Below, one piece after another: positions 10,755-19,611 of a DNA stretch of 64,000 nt. The stretch comes from SAR86 cluster bacterium (lineage in GTDB: Bacteria; Pseudomonadota; Gammaproteobacteria; Magnimaribacterales; Magnimaribacteraceae), in contig CP097969.1 of NCBI GenBank assembly GCA_023703575.1, positions 1,397,517 to 1,461,516 on the forward strand, in the 5' to 3' direction. The notes beneath the pieces are model-generated. The model saw nothing but the letters and a program-made list of their open reading frames with translations. It made no database searches and was not told the DNA's origin. The translations under genes and the position numbers were made by a program. Numbering within the stretch: position 1 is the first letter of the stretch; every line of letters starts with the position of its first letter.

Positions 10755-11927
10755 ATGGATATAAATCTAAGCAGTGAAGATCTTGCATTTAGGGATGAAG
10801 TTAGATCTTTTTTCGAAGAAAATAAAATTAAATCTGGAGAAGACTATTTCTCCTGGAGATTGGGCTGGTTTGAAAAAGCCAGAGAAAAAGGCGGCTGGGA
10901 TGTACCTAAGTGGCCAGAAAAATTTGGCGGTCCAGGATGGACTCCAACTCAACATTATATTTGGGAACAGGAGACAGCAAAGGCGAATATCCCTTTTGAT
11001 CTCCCTTTTGGACTCGGTATGTTGGCACCCATATTGATGAATTACGGAAATGAAGAACAGCAAAATAGATTCCTACCCGATATTAGAGATCGAAAGGTAA
11101 ATTGGTGCCAGGGTTATTCCGAGCCCGGAGCTGGTTCAGATTTAGCAAACCTTAAAACAAAAGCTGTGTTGTCAGATGACGGAACTTATTACACAGTAAA
11201 TGGTTCAAAAATATGGACAACTTTGGCTCACGTTGCGGATTGGATATTTTGTCTTACAAGAACAGATGATTCGGGAATTAAACAGCAAGGAATCACCTTT
11301 TTGTTGTTTCCCATGAAGCAAGAAGGTATAGAGGTCAAACCAATAATCACATTAGGAGGTTCACATACTGTTAATACAGTGCATTTTACAGATGTAAAAG
11401 TCCCTGTTGAAAATAGAATTGGTGAAGAGGGTAAAGGTTGGACCTATGCAAAAGGGCTGCTTGAACATGAAAGAACTGGATTGGCAGGATTATCTAAATC
11501 TTTAGTAGAGCTAGAACAACTCAAAGATAATGCTCGATCCATACAAAGAGGGAACGGAAATCTCATGGATAATTCTAGTTATAAATCTAAAGTGGGTGAG
11601 TTAGAAATAGATTTGTTAGCCACGGAGTTCACTGAGTTGAGAAGCTTAGCTTCGGCAGCAGCTGGTGGTGAGCCTGGTCCTGAATCCTCGATCTTAAAAC
11701 TTAAAGGGACAGAGATTAAGCAACGAATTCAGAAACTTACCGTCGAAGCCAGCGGGATATACTCTTCTGCTTGGGGTGACAAAGGTGTTGGCCCTTCTTT
11801 CGCAAAAGGAGGAACGGCAGGATATTTAAATAGTCGATATTTCACAATCTATGGCGGAGCAAGCGAAGTCCAAAAGGATATTGTCGCAAAAAAAGTTCTG
11901 GGTCTCACAAAAAGTAGCTCAAAATGA
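10755..11927 (+). CDS. Acyl-CoA dehydrogenase, first subunit of a pair
   Basis: Acyl-CoA dehydrogenase family protein (390 aa). Visible features include WQ..EPGAGSDLANLKT-like flavin contacts (YSEPGAGSDLA), GSKIWTTLAH, the LLEHERTGLAG helix and the C-terminal RYFTIYGGASEVQKDI. The residue at the medium-chain catalytic Glu position (before G in YEGT) is Gly, so the base is probably elsewhere, for example the Glu in LLEHERTG. It overlaps the next dehydrogenase by ATGA. Paired FadE genes of this sort form heterotetramers acting on steroid or branched side chains in actinobacteria; a similar arrangement is inferred here. Confidence 0.9.
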   Translation: MDINLSSEDLAFRDEVRSFFEENKIKSGEDYFSWRLGWFEKAREKGGWDVPKWPEKFGGPGWTPTQHYIWEQETAKANIPFDLPFGLGMLAPILMNYGNEEQQNRFLPDIRDRKVNWCQGYSEPGAGSDLANLKTKAVLSDDGTYYTVNGSKIWTTLAHVADWIFCLTRTDDSGIKQQGITFLLFPMKQEGIEVKPIITLGGSHTVNTVHFTDVKVPVENRIGEEGKGWTYAKGLLEHERTGLAGLSKSLVELEQLKDNARSIQRGNGNLMDNSSYKSKVGELEIDLLATEFTELRSLASAAAGGEPGPESSILKLKGTEIKQRIQKLTVEASGIYSSAWGDKGVGPSFAKGGTAGYLNSRYFTIYGGASEVQKDIVAKKVLGLTKSSSK

Positions 11928-13051
11928 ATTTTGAACTGTCTGAAGAACAGAAAATGATTCAGCAAAGCGTCGAACGTTTTGTTCAAGAAAACTATGACCT
12001 TTCGAATAGAATAAAAATAAGCTCAGAAGATCCTGGCTTTAGTAAAGAATACTGGTCATCTATGGCCGAATTAGGCTGGCTCGGATTGGCATTTAGTGAA
12101 GAGGATGGAGGGTTTGGTGGTAACCAGATAGATACATTAGTCCTCATGGAGCAATTCGGTAAAGGATTGGTACTTGAACCTTTTTTAGCGAATATAGTTT
12201 TGGGTGGAGGATCTATAAAAAGAGGAGGTTCTAAAGAAATTAAAGACTCAATCATTCCTAAGCTCATAGATGGTAGTTTACAAATTACTCTCGCTTATGC
12301 AGAAGAACAAAGCAGATTTGATATAGAGGATGTTGCAACCTCAGCCAGGGAAGAAGGTGATGGTTTCATTATCAATGGTAAAAAATCTATGGTACTCAAT
12401 GCACAATCGGCAGATAAAATCGTTGTGGTTGCCAGAACAAATGGTAGTCAGGTAGATGAAGACGGGATCAGTTTATTTCTTATAGATGCAGATGCTGAAG
12501 GAATAGACAGAGAGAATTTCCCAACTGTTGACGGTCTTAGGGCTTCTGAAATTTCATTCAAAGATGTACAAGTAACATCAGAATGCCTCATCGGAGAAAA
12601 AGATAAAGGGTTTTCCATTCTTCAAGCAGTGGTAAATGATGCTATCTTGGCTTTAGCAGCCGAGGCTGTCGGAGCCATGGAAGTGTTATATAAAGACACA
12701 GTGGAATACACTCAGCAGAGAGAACAGTTCGATCATCCACTATCAGATTTTCAAGTACTTCAACATCGAATGGTAGATATGTTTATGGAGTATGAACAGT
12801 GTAAATCTCTGTTATTTCGTGCCACCATGGAAACTGTTCAAGATCCGTCTCTTTCTCAAAGAACTATTCATGCTTTAAAACATTTGATTGGTAAATCTGG
12901 AATATTTGTAGGAGAAAGTGCCGTTCAACTTCACGGAGGTATGGGAGTCACCGAAGAGTTAAGGATAGGTCATTTCTTTAAAAGATTACTCGTTATTGAC
13001 TCTCAATTTGGAAATGCTGATTTCCACTTAGATAAATTCACAAGTCTCTAA
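11924..13051 (+). CDS. Acyl-CoA dehydrogenase, second subunit of the pair
   Basis: Acyl-CoA dehydrogenase family protein (375 aa) translationally coupled to the preceding one by a 4-bp ATGA overlap. N-terminal helices (MNFELSEEQKMIQQSVERFV), the central beta region (FIINGKKSMVLNAQSADKIVVVART) and the C-terminal VQLHGGMGVTEELRIGHFFKR are clear. The segment that carries the catalytic Glu in classical enzymes is replaced by LVIDSQFGN, suggesting this is the structural, non-catalytic partner. The downstream beta-lactamase-fold gene begins 1 bp after its stop, so all three are likely one transcript. Confidence 0.9.
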   Translation: MNFELSEEQKMIQQSVERFVQENYDLSNRIKISSEDPGFSKEYWSSMAELGWLGLAFSEEDGGFGGNQIDTLVLMEQFGKGLVLEPFLANIVLGGGSIKRGGSKEIKDSIIPKLIDGSLQITLAYAEEQSRFDIEDVATSAREEGDGFIINGKKSMVLNAQSADKIVVVARTNGSQVDEDGISLFLIDADAEGIDRENFPTVDGLRASEISFKDVQVTSECLIGEKDKGFSILQAVVNDAILALAAEAVGAMEVLYKDTVEYTQQREQFDHPLSDFQVLQHRMVDMFMEYEQCKSLLFRATMETVQDPSLSQRTIHALKHLIGKSGIFVGESAVQLHGGMGVTEELRIGHFFKRLLVIDSQFGNADFHLDKFTSL

Positions 13052-13052
13052 A

Positions 13053-14210
13053 ATGCAAATAGATTCTCCAAAAATAGATAATATTTTAGAGAATGCTGCT
13101 AAGCAAAAAGTCCCCGCTATATCGGCTGCGGTTATATCTAGGGACAGTAACCTATACAAAGGTCATTTTGGTTTTAATGATCTAGAGAATAAAAATCCAG
13201 TTGATGATAATACGCTTTTTAGAATTGCTTCTATGACCAAGGCAATAACCTCAACGTGTATTTATCAATTGATAGATAGAGATATTCTTTCCCTAGATAC
13301 AAATTTAAAAGATTTTTTTCCAGAAATTAGCGATAAAAAAGTCATTCAAGGATTTGATGAGAACGGTGACGCAATATTAACTGATGTATCAAATGATATA
13401 AATATCGGACATCTGTTAACACATACCTCTGGTTTTGCTTACGAAATATGGAACGAATCAATAGCTAAACTTGTTGAGAGAGGTGATTTACAAAGTGCCT
13501 TCGCAAATAATGACGAGTTTCTAAAAGCTCCACTAATCTTTGAACCCGGTACAAGCTGGGAATATGGTATTGGGATTGATTGGCTGGGTGTGTTGATAGA
13601 GAAAATCAGTGAATGCTCTCTACAAGAATACATGCATACTAATATTTTTGAGCCATTAGAAATGGCTAACACATCTTATGATCTTGATAAAAGCAAACAT
13701 TCACGAGTAGCTAAAGTTTACGGACGAAATGACAATGAATACTTTGAAATGCCCTTCGAAGTTCCTGAAAAATCCTCATTTTACTCCGGTGGAGGAAACC
13801 TTATATCCAGCATTGAAGATTATTCGAAGTTTCTTAAGATTTTCCTGAATGCAGGCCAAGGACCTGACAGACAGATAATTTCTATCTCTTCCCATAAGTC
13901 TATGCTCAAAAGCCTGAATGAAGAGTTAGTTATGAAACAAATGCTTTCGCAGGCACCCATGCTTTCTGAGGATGTAGATTTTTTTCCCTCATCCACCAAA
14001 TCTTGGAGTCCAGGTTTCATGATTAATCATGAAGACATAGATTCCGGGCGACCGAAGAATAGTGCAGGATGGGCTGGCTTATTTAACTCGTTTTTTTGGA
14101 TTGATCCAAAAAATGAAATTGCCGCAGTCATTTTAATGCAAATGCTTCCTTTTTCTGAAGGCGGATGCCTTAATACCCTTAAAGAATTTGAAAGTTCTAT
14201 TTATAGCTAA
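13053..14210 (+). CDS. Serine hydrolase of the beta-lactamase/esterase (class C-like) fold
   Basis: Penicillin-binding-protein-like hydrolase (385 aa) without a signal peptide, so probably cytoplasmic. Ser60 and Lys63 lie in ASMTK, the SxxK nucleophile motif; the tyrosine motif is WEYGIGIDWLG, with Tyr followed by Gly-Ile rather than x-Asn. This pattern fits the EstB/LACTB esterase-lactamase group better than true AmpC. Likely substrate is an ester or lactone. It directly follows the acyl-CoA dehydrogenase pair (1-bp gap), suggesting it acts on the same catabolic substrate. A lipoprotein gene follows 6 bp later. Confidence 0.88.
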   Translation: MQIDSPKIDNILENAAKQKVPAISAAVISRDSNLYKGHFGFNDLENKNPVDDNTLFRIASMTKAITSTCIYQLIDRDILSLDTNLKDFFPEISDKKVIQGFDENGDAILTDVSNDINIGHLLTHTSGFAYEIWNESIAKLVERGDLQSAFANNDEFLKAPLIFEPGTSWEYGIGIDWLGVLIEKISECSLQEYMHTNIFEPLEMANTSYDLDKSKHSRVAKVYGRNDNEYFEMPFEVPEKSSFYSGGGNLISSIEDYSKFLKIFLNAGQGPDRQIISISSHKSMLKSLNEELVMKQMLSQAPMLSEDVDFFPSSTKSWSPGFMINHEDIDSGRPKNSAGWAGLFNSFFWIDPKNEIAAVILMQMLPFSEGGCLNTLKEFESSIYS

Positions 14211-14216
14211 ACAAGA

Positions 14217-14678
14217 ATGAAACAATTTATTCTACTAATAACTTATATCTGTTTTCTAACAAGTTGTGCCAATTCATCTCTAAAACCTGATACGTACGAT
14301 CGTGACTCTTCACAAAGAATTTCAAATGTACTTTACGGAGAAGTAGTCTCTTTAAAAAGAGTATCAATAGAAGGAGAGACAAAGTCCGGAACTATCGTAG
14401 GTGGATTAGTAGGTGCTGCAGCAGGAAGTCAAGTAAGTGACTCTAAACCTGAATCTGAAATAGGAGCTGTATTAGGAGGAGCTATAGGAGCTACCATAGG
14501 TGGCAATGTATCTAAAAATATTCAGTCTGTTGAAGGAATCCAGCTGACCATCAATATGGACGATGGGAGAACAATTTCTGTAGTACAAGAAATTAGTGAT
14601 TATAAATTTGAAGTTGGTGATCTTGTTGAAGTCATAACCATAAAAGGTAGAACAAGAATATCTCCTTCGGGCGCATGA
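14217..14678 (+). CDS. Glycine-zipper outer-membrane lipoprotein (SlyB-like)
   Basis: Lipoprotein of 153 aa with a type II signal peptide ending LTSC (lipidated Cys about residue 17). The central part, GTIVGGLVGAAAGSQ to GAVLGGAIGATIGGNVS, is a two-helix glycine zipper as in SlyB and the rickettsial 17-kDa antigen family. The C-terminal part is a small beta domain (TINMDDGRTISVVQE). These proteins sit in the outer membrane and support envelope integrity. It ends before a hairpin shared with a convergent PDZ protein. Confidence 0.87.
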   Translation: MKQFILLITYICFLTSCANSSLKPDTYDRDSSQRISNVLYGEVVSLKRVSIEGETKSGTIVGGLVGAAAGSQVSDSKPESEIGAVLGGAIGATIGGNVSKNIQSVEGIQLTINMDDGRTISVVQEISDYKFEVGDLVEVITIKGRTRISPSGA

Positions 14679-14688
14679 TATAAGAATT

Positions 14689-14717
14689 AATGGCAGCCCA
14701 TGATATGAACTGCCATT
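14689..14717. terminator. Hairpin between convergent genes, possible weak terminator
   Basis: An 8-bp perfect stem (AATGGCAG at 14689-14696, CTGCCATT at 14710-14717) closes a 13-nt loop in the 48-bp gap between two convergent genes. There is no clear T-run on either side, so termination strength is doubtful. Confidence 0.45.
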
Positions 14718-14726
14718 TGAATTAAA

Positions 14727-15452
14727 TTATCTTGTAAGAGAGAATCCTAATTGACTTTGCGCAAGTCTTTCCTCTGAAAGATCTCCTATAGCTATAACCT
14801 TTCCTTCATCATTAAAAGCAAGTCTTGTCACAACATTTTGTTCAAATTCTAAATCAAAAGTTCTATTAAGGGATTTATGCCAGTGCCAAACATAAACAGT
14901 ATTATCACTCATATTAGAAGCAACTTCGTTTATACGATGTTCAATGGTGGTCCAGTTTCCTGCATCTGCGCCGGATAAATTTTCTAGAACTTGTGACTTC
15001 GTATTGGATGAATTAACAATCCCTCGCGTCACAGCAATGTTCATTTCCTCACCATTACGTAATATCACTGCGTTTACTATCTTTCCTGGGAGCCCAGAAA
15101 AAGGTAATTTCTCATCATCAATATTTTTTTGATTCACCTCAATACCTTCTACAGAAATAAATTCATCGCCTGGCTCTAAAATTCCTTCTGCAGGACTACC
15201 TGAGATTACTCTTTGGACAATCATTTTTCCTTCATCTAAGTCTGGATTCCAATTGAATCCAAATCCAACAAACCTACCTGGATAATTCAAACCATCTTCT
15301 GCCATATTATCTCTGACTGAGGCGATCATCTCCTCTTTTCCAGTATAGGCAGCATTTATCCAAGATCTAGCGGTATCTTCATTTGAAGCAAATGAATTGC
15401 TTGCAATAAATGATAAAGAAATTATGGTAAATAATGTTCTTATGATATTCAT
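14727..15452 (-). CDS. Periplasmic PDZ-domain protein
   Basis: Exported protein (241 aa) with a signal peptide cut near NSFASNED (about residue 22). Residues about 55-125 form a PDZ domain: VGFGFNWNPD, RVISGSPAEGILEPGDEFISVEG and GLPGKIVNAVILRNGEEMNIAVTR. No protease triad or other catalytic domain is present. The C-terminal half contains YVWHWHKSLNRTFDLEFEQNVV, which looks beta-rich, and is not recognised. A strong AAGGAG ribosome binding site precedes the ATG. Its role is unknown; PDZ domains bind protein C-termini. Confidence 0.8.
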   Translation of the reverse strand: MNIIRTLFTIISLSFIASNSFASNEDTARSWINAAYTGKEEMIASVRDNMAEDGLNYPGRFVGFGFNWNPDLDEGKMIVQRVISGSPAEGILEPGDEFISVEGIEVNQKNIDDEKLPFSGLPGKIVNAVILRNGEEMNIAVTRGIVNSSNTKSQVLENLSGADAGNWTTIEHRINEVASNMSDNTVYVWHWHKSLNRTFDLEFEQNVVTRLAFNDEGKVIAIGDLSEERLAQSQLGFSLTR

Positions 15453-15552
15453 AATTTTATCTCCTTATAATCATGAATCTAAAATATAACTTAAGTGGGG
15501 AAAAAACAAAAAAATATTTTATTCATATAAGACCTTATTCTGTAAGATTGTT

Positions 15553-17667
15553 ATGCATTTGCCGATAATTATGATAAGAATTTCTTTAACTTTAATCATT
15601 TTAGTGATGCTTATCTCATGTAAGTCTATGGATGATTCGCAGATTAGCATCTACCTTGAAAAATCTAGCTCATATAAAGCACAAATTACAAGAGATGTTT
15701 GGGGGGTACCTCACGTCTACGGTAAGACTGATGCAGATGCTGCCTTTGGATTAGCTTATGCACATGCAGAGGATGACTTTAAAAATATTGCAGAAAATAT
15801 GTATCTGTATAGAGCAGAAATGGGTCTAAAAGATGGAATTGATGGTGCCATACAAGATTATCTAATTAAGGTTCTTAAGATAAGAGAACAAATTGATGAA
15901 AACTATACAAATGATTTAAATGCAGATGTTCGTAAAGTTATTGAAGCTTATGCAGCAGGTATAAATTATTGGATGATAAAAAATCCAAGTAATGGCTATA
16001 ACCACTTCTTTCCAGTTACAGAAAAAGATATTGTGGCAGGGTTCTCAATACAGAATCTTTTCTTTTCTGGTGTTGTAAGTTCTATAGAGAAACTTCAGAG
16101 AGAATCCGATCTAAAAGAGGAATATACAAGCTTGTATCGAAATCAAGAATTTGTAACCGGTTCTAATGTTTTAGCTGTCAACTCTCGTAAGACGTATGAT
16201 CAATCTACAAGAATTATTATTAATTCGCATCAACCACTCGACGGACCTTTAGCTTGGTATGAAGCGCATGTGAGAAGTGATGAAGGATGGAATATGATGG
16301 GTGGCCTTTTTCCTGGCTCACCTTTTGTATTTGTAGGGTTTAATGAAAATATAGCTTGGGGATTTACAGTCAATAAACCCGATCTTTCTGATAGTTACTT
16401 GCTCGAAGTTAATCCAGAAAATGAAAATCAATACCTACTTGATGGAGAATGGGTAGATTTCAAAATTGAGATGGTAAGACTTCCAATCAAACTATTTGGA
16501 CCTCTCAAATGGACGGTTAAGAGAGAGGCAAAGTATTCAGTTCATGGCCCTGTATTGGAAGTAGCTGATAAAAGCTATGCCCTTAGGTTTTCGGGAATGA
16601 GTGATATCAAACAAGTCAATCAATGGTACGCGATGAATAAATCAAATTCTCTTGAAGATTGGCTAGAAGCTATGAAAATGAGATCTATAATATCTTTCAA
16701 CGGTGTTTATGCCGATAGAGAAGATAATATATATTTCCTTCATAATTCTTCCTCACCGCTTAGAAAAGAGGGAATAGATTGGAAAAATGTCATCGATGGT
16801 TCAAGGTCTGATCTTGTTTGGGATAAATATGTAAATTTTGAGTCAATTCCACAACTTCAAAACCCATCCTCAGGATGGATTGCGAGCACAAATCAAGATC
16901 CATTCAAGGTAACGGGTGAGAAAGACAACTTGTTATCAAATAATTATTCTCCTACTTTGGGTCTACAAACTAGGATGACTAATAGAGCATACAGATCAAT
17001 TGAACTTTTTAGCCAAAACAACAAGCTAAACGAAAAGGATTTTGATGACATAAAGTTTGATAATAAATACTCAAGGCAATCTAGATCTTACAAGTACGTA
17101 TCTGAATTATTCAACAAAGATTTCGAGTCTGATGAACTAAATTATGCGCGAGATATTTTAAAAAAGTGGGACTTGGCAACAGATTTTAAGAATACTTCTG
17201 CGGCACTCGGGGTATGTGTACTGTCGAGTGAATGGATTTCTGAACAGGGGCAAAGAATTCCTCAAGATCCTGAAATATCCTTTAGAGAATGCGTGAAAGA
17301 ATTAATGCAAACTTACGGAAGAGTTGACCCGCCTTGGTCAGAAAGAAATTTTATTGTTAGGGGAAGTAAAAAAGAGTCAGTGCAAGGCGGTCCCGATGTT
17401 CTAAGGGCTATTTATGGAAGAAATGATGAAGCAGGAGATTTAAAAGCTGCGGGAGGAGATGGACTTTACATTCATGTAAGTTGGGATAAGGATGGTCAAC
17501 AAAAATCTAAAAGCATTCATCAATATGGTAGTGCTACTCAAGACGAGAGCTCTACGCATTTTGCTGATCAAATGGATTTGTACATTCAAGAAGAATACAA
17601 ACCTACTTTCTTCGACAAAGAAGATTTATCAAAAAATATCTCAAAAATTTATAATGTTCCTTATTAA
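15553..17667 (+). CDS. Penicillin acylase / acyl-homoserine lactone acylase family lipoprotein
   Basis: N-terminal-nucleophile amidohydrolase (704 aa) made as a precursor. VWGVPHVYGKTDADAAFGLAYAHAEDDF marks the alpha chain (quoted here as the family hallmark). Autocleavage is expected before Ser204 in VTGSNVLAVNSR, giving the beta chain; GFNENIAWGFTVNKPDLSD is the conserved beta-chain region. A lipobox (LISC) follows a short hydrophobic signal, so it is probably an anchored lipoprotein. Start may be 15553 or ATG 15571. The family hydrolyses amide-linked acyl groups, including AHL signals (PvdQ, QuiP). The actual substrate is unknown. Confidence 0.88.
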   Translation: MHLPIIMIRISLTLIILVMLISCKSMDDSQISIYLEKSSSYKAQITRDVWGVPHVYGKTDADAAFGLAYAHAEDDFKNIAENMYLYRAEMGLKDGIDGAIQDYLIKVLKIREQIDENYTNDLNADVRKVIEAYAAGINYWMIKNPSNGYNHFFPVTEKDIVAGFSIQNLFFSGVVSSIEKLQRESDLKEEYTSLYRNQEFVTGSNVLAVNSRKTYDQSTRIIINSHQPLDGPLAWYEAHVRSDEGWNMMGGLFPGSPFVFVGFNENIAWGFTVNKPDLSDSYLLEVNPENENQYLLDGEWVDFKIEMVRLPIKLFGPLKWTVKREAKYSVHGPVLEVADKSYALRFSGMSDIKQVNQWYAMNKSNSLEDWLEAMKMRSIISFNGVYADREDNIYFLHNSSSPLRKEGIDWKNVIDGSRSDLVWDKYVNFESIPQLQNPSSGWIASTNQDPFKVTGEKDNLLSNNYSPTLGLQTRMTNRAYRSIELFSQNNKLNEKDFDDIKFDNKYSRQSRSYKYVSELFNKDFESDELNYARDILKKWDLATDFKNTSAALGVCVLSSEWISEQGQRIPQDPEISFRECVKELMQTYGRVDPPWSERNFIVRGSKKESVQGGPDVLRAIYGRNDEAGDLKAAGGDGLYIHVSWDKDGQQKSKSIHQYGSATQDESSTHFADQMDLYIQEEYKPTFFDKEDLSKNISKIYNVPY

Positions 17668-17688
17668 AATATATAAAAATTAAAAGTT

Positions 17689-18081
17689 ATGTTATTTGCT
17701 CAAATCTTAATTTCAGGTTTAGTTTGTGGTTTGATTATATTTCAGTCCGCCTTTGTTGCACCTACAGTTTTTCGAGACTTACCCGAAGAAAGCAGACCAG
17801 TAATATTAAGATCTCTATTTCCAAAACTTTTTAAGTCAATAACTCTAGCTGGGATTTTATTAACCTTATTAGCCTTTTTAGAGGGCTCTAATTTAATAAT
17901 CGCATATTGCGTTGGAGTTTTTACCTTCTTAGCAGGTTTAATCTGCAATTCCATGATAGGAGCAACAAATAGGGCTAGAGATGATGGAAATGATAAACTT
18001 TTTGCTACTCTTCATCGAATTAGTGTGTTACTGACAATATCAGTTTTACTGACAAATCTCATTTGGGTATTTATAGTTTAA
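17689..18081 (+). CDS. DUF4149 family membrane protein
   Basis: Integral membrane protein (130 aa) with four predicted transmembrane helices. The N-terminal pattern GLIIFQSAFVAPTVFRDLP and the Pro/Phe-rich LRSLFPKLFKSITLAG match DUF4149, a TMEM205-like family. Function is unknown. It follows the acylase by 21 bp and precedes another small membrane protein, so the three may be co-transcribed. Confidence 0.75.
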   Translation: MLFAQILISGLVCGLIIFQSAFVAPTVFRDLPEESRPVILRSLFPKLFKSITLAGILLTLLAFLEGSNLIIAYCVGVFTFLAGLICNSMIGATNRARDDGNDKLFATLHRISVLLTISVLLTNLIWVFIV

Positions 18082-18083
18082 TT

Positions 18084-18512
18084 ATGAAAGAAAGATTTAA
18101 TAAATTTCTTAACACCGGCATGAATAAAGGTTTGAGTTGGACCACCATAGCAAGTGAAAAATTACTTCTAGCACTAATTGGAATATCAACATGTATAGCT
18201 TCGGCCATGTATCTCTATGAGATGATCTTACAAAGAGAAATCTTACTAGGTGATCTATTCATGCTTTTTATTTATGCAGAAATCCTCGCCATGGTTGGGG
18301 CTTTCTATAGCACTAATAGGATACCTGTTACTCTTCCAATCATTGTTGCAATCACTGCTCTGTGTCGTTTGATTATAATGCAAACGAAAGAAATGGATGC
18401 GATTATGGTCATGTGGGAGGCAGGTGCAATTTTTATTCTTGCAGGTTCAGCCTATCTAATGAGCCTCAAAGACAAAATAAGTCTAGAGAAATTAAAACAG
18501 TCGGAAGAATAA
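18084..18512 (+). CDS. PsiE-like membrane protein
   Basis: Small membrane protein (142 aa from ATG 18084) with four hydrophobic segments and a charged C-terminal tail. LFMLFIYAEILAMVGAFY and PIIVAITALCRLIIMQTK resemble the phosphate-starvation-inducible PsiE family. The open frame starts at 18063, but that start overlaps the preceding stop; ATG 18084 two bases after the previous gene is more natural. Function of the family is poorly known. Confidence 0.68.
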   Translation: MKERFNKFLNTGMNKGLSWTTIASEKLLLALIGISTCIASAMYLYEMILQREILLGDLFMLFIYAEILAMVGAFYSTNRIPVTLPIIVAITALCRLIIMQTKEMDAIMVMWEAGAIFILAGSAYLMSLKDKISLEKLKQSEE

Positions 18513-18513
18513 C

Positions 18514-18978
18514 TTATAAATAAGAACTAAACCTTTCCGATCTCCAAGAATTGATGAGGTCTTTGGAAGATTCATCTCTGGAAAACCAAACCTTGTCTGA
18601 TTCATTATTTATCTGATGAACCTTGAGTTCTTCTAGTCCTGAAGGTGATGAATCATTAAAAAACTCCATCATGAATTTTGCATATAAATTTCGTTGGTTT
18701 AACTCCAACAAATAGTTTGACACTCTTTTTATCTCTTGTATTTCTCTGTAGTGATAAATATACAGAAAAGAATCCTCAGCTTGATTTTCCTCTGTAAAGA
18801 TCGGATCATCTTTGAGAACAAGTTCCTTAAATTTATCGCGTACCTCAGACATATCTAATTTCTTTAAATCAAGGTTTAACTCCTCTTTAAAAAATACCTC
18901 AAAGTCTTTATGGGTTTTTTCTATTTGTTCACTTATCTTCAAAATAAACACGCTCCAACAAAATTTTTTATGTGACAA
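18514..18978 (-). CDS. Hypothetical protein, about 154 aa
   Basis: Not recognised. A soluble, mostly helical, acidic protein with a run of charged helices (EQIEKTHKDFEVFFKEELN, EVRDKFKELVLKDD) and two Trp near the C-terminus. The first about ten residues are uncertain; a downstream start is possible because the ATG at 18978 sits within an AT-rich gap without a clear ribosome binding site. It converges on the PsiE-like gene with no gap and is divergent from the TPR gene. Confidence 0.55.
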   Translation of the reverse strand: MSHKKFCWSVFILKISEQIEKTHKDFEVFFKEELNLDLKKLDMSEVRDKFKELVLKDDPIFTEENQAEDSFLYIYHYREIQEIKRVSNYLLELNQRNLYAKFMMEFFNDSSPSGLEELKVHQINNESDKVWFSRDESSKDLINSWRSERFSSYL

Positions 18979-19070
18979 AGAGATACTTTAAAACTTTCAA
19001 AAAAACCTGAATGCTTTAAAATTATGTTCATTGCTGCTTGCCTGCCTGAATTTATATTCTTAAATATTAT

Positions 19071-19538
19071 ATGAAAAAATTCTTAAAAGTTGGTCTGATT
19101 ATTTTGACACTCTCTTCGCTAGTGGCTATGCCAATAAAAGCAGCAAAATACGACAAAAAAAAGCCATCAGACCTTTATTCAAAAGCGATAGAACATCTAG
19201 ACAAAAACCAATATGGTAAAGCTCAAAAGGTACTCCGAATCTATACTAGAAAAAAGAAAGATGATGCTGACGGATGGACACTCCTAGCCTTCTCGTCAAG
19301 AAAACTCGGCAGTTATGCAAATGCCGAAAAATACTATGAAAAAGCTTTAGATTTAGATCCCGAGAACAAAGCAGCCCTAGAATATCAAGGAGAGCTTTTT
19401 GTTGTACTAGATAAACTTCAGTTGGCTAATGAAAATTTGAATAAACTAAAGACTTTATGTCCAGATTCATGCGATGAATTGGAAAAACTAGAAGATTTTA
19501 TCTCCAGTAAAATAGAGAAAGAAAAAATTAATATCTAA
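19071..19538 (+). CDS. Exported TPR-repeat protein
   Basis: Protein of 155 aa with an N-terminal signal peptide (about residues 1-23, ending near PIKAAKY). Two to three tetratricopeptide repeats follow: SDLYSKAIEHLDKNQYGKA, GWTLLAFSSRKLGSYANAEK and ALEYQGELFVVLDKLQLA. TPR domains bind partner proteins; the partner is unknown. A C-terminal Cys pair (LCPDSCDELEK) could form a disulfide in the periplasm. Monocistronic by position. Confidence 0.8.
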   Translation: MKKFLKVGLIILTLSSLVAMPIKAAKYDKKKPSDLYSKAIEHLDKNQYGKAQKVLRIYTRKKKDDADGWTLLAFSSRKLGSYANAEKYYEKALDLDPENKAALEYQGELFVVLDKLQLANENLNKLKTLCPDSCDELEKLEDFISSKIEKEKINI

Positions 19539-19611
19539 TTGATATCCCTAACTCTAAATATCAGAGTTGCTATCATTGAAATGAGTTATGAATTATTTAT
19601 TGAATAAATTA

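Noticed and set aside
13053-14210. True class C beta-lactamase (resistance gene)
   Set aside because: The Tyr motif is not YxN, there is no signal peptide, and it sits in a catabolic operon; an esterase or lactonase role is more likely.
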